A DNA stretch of 10,522 nt from CAYXZO01 sp964469505 (GTDB taxonomy: Bacteria > Fidelibacterota > UBA8477 > JABMPR01), in contig CAYXZO010000066.1 of NCBI GenBank assembly GCA_964469505.1, forward strand, positions 1 through 10,522, written 5' to 3'. Below, one piece after another: positions 6,577-10,522 of this stretch. Made by a program: the position numbers and the translations under genes. Under the pieces are notes generated by a model. The model saw only the letters and a program-made list of their open reading frames with translations. It was not told the origin of the DNA and did not search any database. Positions within the stretch are counted from its first letter, which is position 1, and every line of letters starts with the position of its first letter.

Positions 6577-7670
6577 GTAGCCGGAACTACTCACCTAGCC
6601 CACCTTTGGCTAATACCTTGAGTGCGGATGTTGTAGTTATCGGCGGTGGCTTCACCGGCGTATCCACCGCATATCACCTTAAAAAGCTTGAACCGTCATT
6701 AAAAGTGGCAGTATGTGAGAGCCAGGTGGTGGGCTTTGGTGCCAGTGGCCGTAATGGTGGTTTTGCCATGACCCTTTTCGGGCTTACAATGCAGATTACT
6801 AAATTTCGTTTTGGAGAAGCGGCGGTTCTCTCCGCCCATCGTTACATGGAGCGGGCGGTGGACTATGTGGGCGAGTTGGTCCAGGAGCACGATCTAGATT
6901 GCGATTATGAGCGCCCCGGCTTTTTACGAGTGGCAACTTCCGAAAAGTATGCCGANNNNNNNNNNNNNNNNNNNNNNNNNNNNNNNNNNNNNNNNNNNNN
7001 NNNNNNNNNNNNNNNNNNNNNNNNNNNNNNNNNNNNNNNNNNNNNNNNNNNNNNNAATGCCTACAGTCATCTCATCCCTCAACTCCGTCGGAAGCAGGTA
7101 CCTGGGTTTACCCGTATTGTTTTGACAGAACCTCTTGGTGATCGGCTGAAACCCATCGGCTGGCAAAATCGACAAGGTATTGAAGATGCCCGTAATCTGG
7201 TTCACTACTACCGGTTAACGGCAGACAACCGTTTGTTGATGGGAGGTGGTGACATTGGGATTGCCTATGGCCACGATATGGAGAAAGACCGCGAAGAAGC
7301 CAATTTCCAGCATCTGGAGCAACATGTGGTGGAGATATTTCCATCCCTCAAGAGCGTCCGTTTCACACACCGTTGGGGGGGACCGGTGGCCATACCTGTA
7401 GATATGGCTCCGGTGCTGGGATATCTGGGCGAGGATAAGCGTGCGGTTTACGGGTTGGGCTACGTTGGTCATGGGGTGGCAATGAGCCACTACAATGGCT
7501 GGACGCTGGCGGAATTGCTATTGGGTCGTGAGACTGAACGTACAACGGTTTTCTTCGTAAATCGTAAAACCATACCCTGGCCTCCAGAACCGTTGAGGGT
7601 GGTATTATCTCTGGCCATTAGAGGCTATATGCGATGGGAGGACAAGCGTTATGATCCTGAAACGAATTAG
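6546..7670 (+). CDS. FAD-dependent oxidoreductase, PuuB/DAO family (interrupted by assembly gap)
   Basis: This flavoenzyme should oxidise an amine or amino acid with oxygen or another acceptor. The FAD-binding Rossmann motif is VVVIGGGFTG (about 29-38), followed by the FGASGRNGG loop (64-72) typical of the gamma-glutamylputrescine oxidase (PuuB)-like branch. After the gap come NAYSHLIPQL, HYYRLTADNRLLMGGGD (close to the matching PuuB stretch as I recall it), RWGGPVAI and GLGYVGHGVAMSH near the second FAD-contact region. The 100 N bases at 6956-7055 are a placeholder: PuuB has about 99 residues between the flanks, so roughly 300 nt are probably missing and the in-frame join is luck. The missing part covers much of the substrate domain, so the substrate cannot be read. 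ATG 6546 is chosen because AGAGGAG ends 5 nt before it and MDFRERSYW is a typical start; GTG 6540 is an alternative. The 3' end overlaps the nitrilase gene by 20 nt. Confidence 0.85.
   Translation: MDFRERSYWLSSRNYSPSPPLANTLSADVVVIGGGFTGVSTAYHLKKLEPSLKVAVCESQVVGFGASGRNGGFAMTLFGLTMQITKFRFGEAAVLSAHRYMERAVDYVGELVQEHDLDCDYERPGFLRVATSEKYAXXXXXXXXXXXXXXXXXXXXXXXXXXXXXXXXXXNAYSHLIPQLRRKQVPGFTRIVLTEPLGDRLKPIGWQNRQGIEDARNLVHYYRLTADNRLLMGGGDIGIAYGHDMEKDREEANFQHLEQHVVEIFPSLKSVRFTHRWGGPVAIPVDMAPVLGYLGEDKRAVYGLGYVGHGVAMSHYNGWTLAELLLGRETERTTVFFVNRKTIPWPPEPLRVVLSLAIRGYMRWEDKRYDPETN
6956..7055. other. Assembly gap of 100 Ns
   Basis: Exactly 100 N bases lie inside the FAD oxidoreductase gene. This length is the conventional placeholder for a gap of unknown size, so spacing across it is not reliable. 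Confidence 0.99.
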
Positions 7671-8721
7671 TCTTTTGCTCCTCCCCGGTCTCATTTGGGC
7701 GCGGGGACTAATCGCGGTGGTGCAACCGGAATTGACACAGGATGCCTACCGCTCCCAGATCGTCTTCCAGAAAGTATTGGAGCCCTATTTCGAACAGATC
7801 CAGGTTAGACGGGGCGATCCCAAAGCGCCCTGCCTGGTGGTGCTTCCGGAATATCTGGGCGCCTGGCTGGTGGCGGTGGGCGCGCCCGAGGGGGTGTTCG
7901 AAGCCCAAGACATCAATCAAGCCATGGTGCGGACAATTCTGCACTATCCATTTAAGTTCTTGTACGCGTTGATAAGGGATTACCTGGGGCCTTTCCACGG
8001 TCCCTTCATGGGGCACGTGCAGCGGGCCATTTTCCAGTTCCGCGCCGATCTGATGGCCGAAGCCTACTGGAAAACCTTCCACGATCTGGCCCGCAAATAT
8101 CGCTGCTGGATCGTGGCGGGGTCTATTATTCTACCCGAAGCCCGGGTGCGGAGCGGCAGGATCGAACTTCTGAATCACAACACCCTCTACAACCAGAGCT
8201 TTCTGTTCAGCCCCGTGGGAGCGGTGGTCAATGTGACGGCTAAGGTTTATCCCATCGCCACTGAACTGCCCTTCCTGGACGCCGGTAAGATCGAGAATCT
8301 GCAGGTCGCCACCACCGAGTTGGGACGGGTAGGCATCATGGTGTGCGCCGATTCATGGCATCCCGATGTGTATGAGGCCTTGGCCAAGCGCAAGGTGGAC
8401 ATAGTGGCGGTGCCCAGTTTCGTGACCCCCGCTGACGCCTGGGACGCCCTGTGGAAAGGGTACAGTCCGCCCTCCAACACACCGCCGGATGTGGATCTAA
8501 ATGACGTGAAATCTATGTCTTTCCCGGAGGCCTGGGAGAAGTACGCCGTGTGCGGCCGGGTCAAACGCATTCCCGCGCAAGTGGGAGTGAATAGCTTTCT
8601 GCTCGGGAAGTTCTGGGATCTTACCGGCGCCGGTCAATCCACCGTGACGGCCCACAAGCGGTTGATTGAGAAATCGCCCTACTCCCGCAAGCGGGATATT
8701 CTGTACTATTACATGCCCTGA
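7651..8721 (+). CDS. Nitrilase-superfamily carbon-nitrogen hydrolase with hydrophobic N-terminus
   Basis: Enzymes of this superfamily hydrolyse amides, nitriles or ureido groups through a Glu-Lys-Cys triad. The candidate triad is E67 in VVLPEYLG, K198 in VTAKVYPIATE and C232 in GIMVCADSWHPDV, all in their usual motifs; AVVQPEL at about 22-28 is the opening beta strand. Residues 1-19 (MILKRISLLLLPGLIWARG) precede the fold and look like a signal peptide or membrane anchor, unusual for a cytoplasmic amidase. About 130 residues separate Glu from Lys, longer than in compact members, with an aromatic segment at 98-130. The 356 residues include a Tyr-rich end (YYYMP). ATG 7651 overlaps the FAD gene by 20 nt and has GGGAGG 9 nt upstream. 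A coupled flavin oxidase and amidase suggests sequential steps on a nitrogen compound, which is inference. GC content rises visibly from this gene on. Confidence 0.85.
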   Translation: MILKRISLLLLPGLIWARGLIAVVQPELTQDAYRSQIVFQKVLEPYFEQIQVRRGDPKAPCLVVLPEYLGAWLVAVGAPEGVFEAQDINQAMVRTILHYPFKFLYALIRDYLGPFHGPFMGHVQRAIFQFRADLMAEAYWKTFHDLARKYRCWIVAGSIILPEARVRSGRIELLNHNTLYNQSFLFSPVGAVVNVTAKVYPIATELPFLDAGKIENLQVATTELGRVGIMVCADSWHPDVYEALAKRKVDIVAVPSFVTPADAWDALWKGYSPPSNTPPDVDLNDVKSMSFPEAWEKYAVCGRVKRIPAQVGVNSFLLGKFWDLTGAGQSTVTAHKRLIEKSPYSRKRDILYYYMP

Positions 8722-8726
8722 GCAGC

Positions 8727-9956
8727 TTGGATAGACCCGTCAAGGTCGCAGTCTGGGGGGCGGGGAATCGGGGCTTCCGCTACGCCTCCTACGCCGCGGC
8801 TCATCCGGAAGAATTACAAGTCATGGCGGTGGCCGAACCCCGGCCTGCGTACCGGGAGCGTTTCGCCCGGGCTCATAAACTGCCGCCGGCGTATTGTTTC
8901 CAGGACTGGCGGGAAGCTCTGGAAGAGCAGCCTGAGGTCGAGGCTGTTTTCATCTGCACCCCGGATCGCCAACATACCGAGCCCTTCATGGCGGCGGTGG
9001 CAGCCGGTTACCACGTACTGGTGGAGAAACCCCTGGCGCCAACGGCGGAGGAATGTCGGCGAACGGTAGCCGCCACGGAGAACACCCAGGAGATAGTTGC
9101 CGTGGGGCACGTGCTGCGCTTTGCCCCTTTCTGGCAGGAAGTAAAACGCCTTGTCGCCAGCGGTGAGCTGGGGGAAATCCAGGCCATCCAACACCTGGAG
9201 CCGGTGAATTACTGGCATTTTGCCCACTCCTACGTGCGGGGCAATTGGCGTCGAGAGGATGAATCCGGGCCCCTGTTTCTCACCAAGGCCTGCCACGACA
9301 CGGACCTGCTGGGCTGGCTCACCGGACGTCGTTGTCTGTCTGTCATTTCCCTGGGCGGCCTGAATCATTTCACTGCGGAACATGCGCCCTCTGGCGCCCC
9401 GGACCGATGTCTCGATAACTGCCCGGCGGAAGCTGAATGTCCATACTCAGCGCTGAAATTGTACCTGAATCCGGCCCTCACCGACTGGCCGGTGGATGTA
9501 ATCGCCACCGATTTGAGTCGGGAGGGACGCTTGCAAGCCCTGGCGGAGGGACCGTACGGTCGATGTGTTTATCACTGCGACAACACCGTTCCGGACGTGC
9601 AGACGGCGCTGTTCGAGTTCGAGGGCGGCATTACCGCTGCCCTTACGGTGTCGGCCTTCACCCAGGGGCATCGTACCATCCGGATTATGGGCAGCGCCGG
9701 AGAGTTGTTGGGAGATAGCCACACCATCCAGGTGTACGATTTCCGCCGGGGATTGAAACGCCGCTACGCGATACCGCAACCAGCGGAGGGTCACTACGGC
9801 GGCGATTTCAGACTGGTGCGGGCCTTTATCAGGGCGATTCGTGAAGAAAAGCATTATCCCCTGGCTTCCCCCGCGGAAGTGTTGCAAAGCCACTTGATGT
9901 CCCTGGCGGCGGAGGAGAGTCGTCGGGCGGGGGGTAAGCGGATAATGATCGAGTAA
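8727..9956 (+). CDS. Gfo/Idh/MocA-family NAD(P)-dependent oxidoreductase with Cys-rich insert
   Basis: The family oxidises or reduces sugars, inositols and related polyols with NAD(P). The Rossmann motif is VAVWGAGNRGF (GAGNRG at 11-16), AVFICTPDRQH lies at about 73-83, and HVLVEKPLAP carries the EKP catalytic lysine K101. KACHDTDLLGWL (187-198) supplies the H190 and D194 region expected in the C-terminal domain. A distinctive insert follows with CLDNCPAEAECPYSA (C228, C232, C238) and CVYHCDN (C280, C284). I recall similar CPYSA and CVY.CDN motifs in one branch of the family, but not a proven metal site. The 409 residues are slightly longer than usual because of this insert. TTG 8727 starts 5 nt after the nitrilase stop with no clear Shine-Dalgarno sequence, so initiation probably depends on coupling; no better start exists in frame. 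A hairpin 10 nt after the stop may end the transcript. The substrate is unknown. Confidence 0.9.
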   Translation: MDRPVKVAVWGAGNRGFRYASYAAAHPEELQVMAVAEPRPAYRERFARAHKLPPAYCFQDWREALEEQPEVEAVFICTPDRQHTEPFMAAVAAGYHVLVEKPLAPTAEECRRTVAATENTQEIVAVGHVLRFAPFWQEVKRLVASGELGEIQAIQHLEPVNYWHFAHSYVRGNWRREDESGPLFLTKACHDTDLLGWLTGRRCLSVISLGGLNHFTAEHAPSGAPDRCLDNCPAEAECPYSALKLYLNPALTDWPVDVIATDLSREGRLQALAEGPYGRCVYHCDNTVPDVQTALFEFEGGITAALTVSAFTQGHRTIRIMGSAGELLGDSHTIQVYDFRRGLKRRYAIPQPAEGHYGGDFRLVRAFIRAIREEKHYPLASPAEVLQSHLMSLAAEESRRAGGKRIMIE

Positions 9957-9965
9957 TTGCTGGTA

Positions 9966-9985
9966 GGGCAAGATTCATCTTGCCC
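9966..9985 (+). terminator. Perfect 8-bp hairpin after the dehydrogenase gene
   Basis: GGGCAAGA (9966-9973) and TCTTGCCC (9978-9985) form an 8-bp perfect stem with loop TTCA (the A-T next to the loop could make it 9 bp), 10 nt after the stop codon. The following ATCTTTCC is only a weak U-tract. It may be a terminator of the long plus-strand operon or one copy of a dispersed palindromic intergenic repeat; both readings fit. Confidence 0.5.
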
Positions 9986-10282
9986 ATCTTTCCAATAGAG
10001 TTGCTTCCTTTCCTTCCGATTTAACGCAAAATGCCTTGTCAGTAAAAACGATATTATCTAAAATTGATTTCGATTGAGGAACATAGCTCAGTAAAGGGCC
10101 TGAATTAGTAGAGTACCGCGGGTTGTATTTTTAGAGCGAGATTAGGCGGTTTTCTCCGGCCCGTGAGTTTTTCAGACTGACCGGCCGATGGCAGGTAGGA
10201 GCCAGTACCGGCCTAACGTATGGGACTGAGGTGGCGGAGCTGTGCCCGGCGACTTTGGGAAATGGAAAGAATGTCACTTTTT

Positions 10283-10318
10283 CCCCTGGCGTTCTTTGCG
10301 AGCTTAGCGGCTCTAGCG
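10283..10318. repeat. Degenerate 9-bp tandem repeat (NNNNNNGCG x 4)
   Basis: Four consecutive 9-mers share phase: cccctgGCG, ttctttGCG, agcttaGCG and gctctaGCG. On the minus strand each unit begins with CGC and is A- or purine-rich, resembling the dispersed CGC-AAAG-type intergenic elements found in many bacteria. It lies outside any gene I accept. Confidence 0.6.
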
Positions 10319-10338
10319 AGAGACTTTTATCTGCGGGG

Positions 10339-10411
10339 GGCGGATTTTCCGCCAGAGTCTGCCCCTGGCGGATTCGCTCCAACCGATCTCCGGATTTCCG
10401 CCAAAGGCGGA
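10339..10411. repeat. Cluster of GGCGGA/TCCGCC palindromes
   Basis: GGCGGA occurs at 10339, 10367 and 10406, and its complement TCCGCC at 10348 and 10397. The outer pairs form tight hairpins with 3-nt loops, GGCGGA-TTT-TCCGCC (10339-10353) and TCCGCC-AAA-GGCGGA (10397-10411), in opposite order. This is the structure of a REP-like palindromic repeat pair. Confidence 0.6.
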
Positions 10412-10438
10412 TCTGCGACCGTTCTCCGCGCTCCCAAT

Positions 10439-10466
10439 TTGAATGTCAATCCCGTAACCTTATATA
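10439..10466 (+). promoter_or_regulatory. Possible outward promoter near the right edge
   Basis: TTGAAT (10439-10444) and TATATA (10461-10466) are spaced 16 nt apart on the plus strand in an AT-rich tail and could drive a gene beyond the window. The -35 matches consensus only in part. Confidence 0.3.
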
Positions 10467-10474
10467 CCCTATCG

Positions 10475-10504
10475 ACTGTTATGTAAAGGGTCAACAGTTT
10501 TTTT
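10475..10504 (+). terminator. Weak terminator-like hairpin at the right edge
   Basis: ACTGTT (10475-10480) and AACAGT (10493-10498) form a 6-bp AT-rich stem with a 12-nt loop, followed by a run of seven Ts. With no gene directly upstream it may be a leader structure behind the possible promoter rather than a terminator. Confidence 0.25.
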
Positions 10505-10522
10505 ATGACGAGTTCCTCTGTT

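Larger units (their letters stand above)
9957..10522. other. 566-bp non-coding stretch with several repeat types
   Basis: No credible gene is present. The region contains a near-perfect hairpin at its left edge, an AT-rich part (about 10010-10140), and a GC-rich part from 10283 with a 9-bp phased repeat and GGCGGA palindromes. It ends in an AT-rich tail with promoter-like and terminator-like sequences. The plus-strand frame at 10220-10486 is made largely of these repeats and is not counted as a gene. Confidence 0.7.

Noticed and set aside
8814..9383. 189-codon minus-strand ORF opposite the dehydrogenase
   Set aside because: Antisense shadow of a clearly coding, high-GC gene with intact family motifs.
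9447..9971. 174-codon minus-strand ORF
   Set aside because: Mostly antisense to the dehydrogenase C-terminal half; no family resemblance.
10283..10411. CRISPR array
   Set aside because: Units are 9 bp and short palindromes without 25-40-bp identical repeats or regular unique spacers.
10220..10486. 88-codon plus-strand ORF in the repeat region
   Set aside because: Its sequence is largely the 9-bp repeat and GGCGGA palindromes translated, with no Shine-Dalgarno sequence; such ORFs commonly arise from these repeats.

Overview
This is a bacterial window from a draft or metagenome-style assembly; a run of exactly 100 Ns inside one gene marks a scaffold gap. It carries a bacterial initiator tRNA without an encoded CCA end, Shine-Dalgarno-led genes, several TTG starts and tightly overlapping genes. 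Base composition is mixed: moderate GC up to about 7.67 kb, visibly higher after that. I cannot name the lineage. The two-part acyltransferase and the intergenic GCG-phased repeats are compatible with an uncultured FCB-type or related lineage, but that is a weak guess.

Left edge, minus strand (1-541): the first 146 bases are the start of a small P-loop ATPase with the look of BrxF, the usual first gene of type 3 BREX phage-defence operons. It runs off the window. About 320 bp upstream of it lies an initiator tRNA-fMet gene on the same strand, with a good sigma-70-type promoter and a GC-rich terminator. The 3' end of that tRNA faces the BrxF-like gene, which is the arrangement expected where a genomic island sits beside a tRNA gene.

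Lipid block (684-3663): a minus-strand PlsC-type acyltransferase with a membrane C-terminal half is divergent from a plus-strand lipid kinase of the diacylglycerol kinase/YegS family, which is followed with a 4-nt overlap by a DUF4442-like hotdog thioesterase-type protein. The kinase has no ATG, GTG or TTG in front of its essential N-terminal NP..G strand. The best-placed start is an ATC codon 7 nt after AAGGAG, and a 40-codon ORF overlaps it.

TldD/TldE block (3647-6503): TldD keeps the HEXXXH zinc motif and the distal Cys, and the partner TldE/PmbA lacks HEXXXH. Together they should form the TldD/E metallopeptidase.

Catabolic-looking block (6546-9956): a PuuB-like FAD-dependent amine/amino-acid oxidoreductase (interrupted by the gap), a nitrilase-superfamily amidase-like enzyme with a hydrophobic N-terminus and a full Glu-Lys-Cys triad, and a Gfo/Idh/MocA dehydrogenase with a five-cysteine insert. 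Gene order, one strand and short spacings suggest that 2255-9956 could be one long transcript or two. The last three genes plausibly share a substrate, but the sequence does not say which.

Right edge (9957-10522): 566 bp with no credible gene. It holds a near-perfect hairpin just after the dehydrogenase, a degenerate 9-bp tandem repeat, a cluster of GGCGGA/TCCGCC palindromes, and a possible outward promoter and weak terminator-like hairpin.
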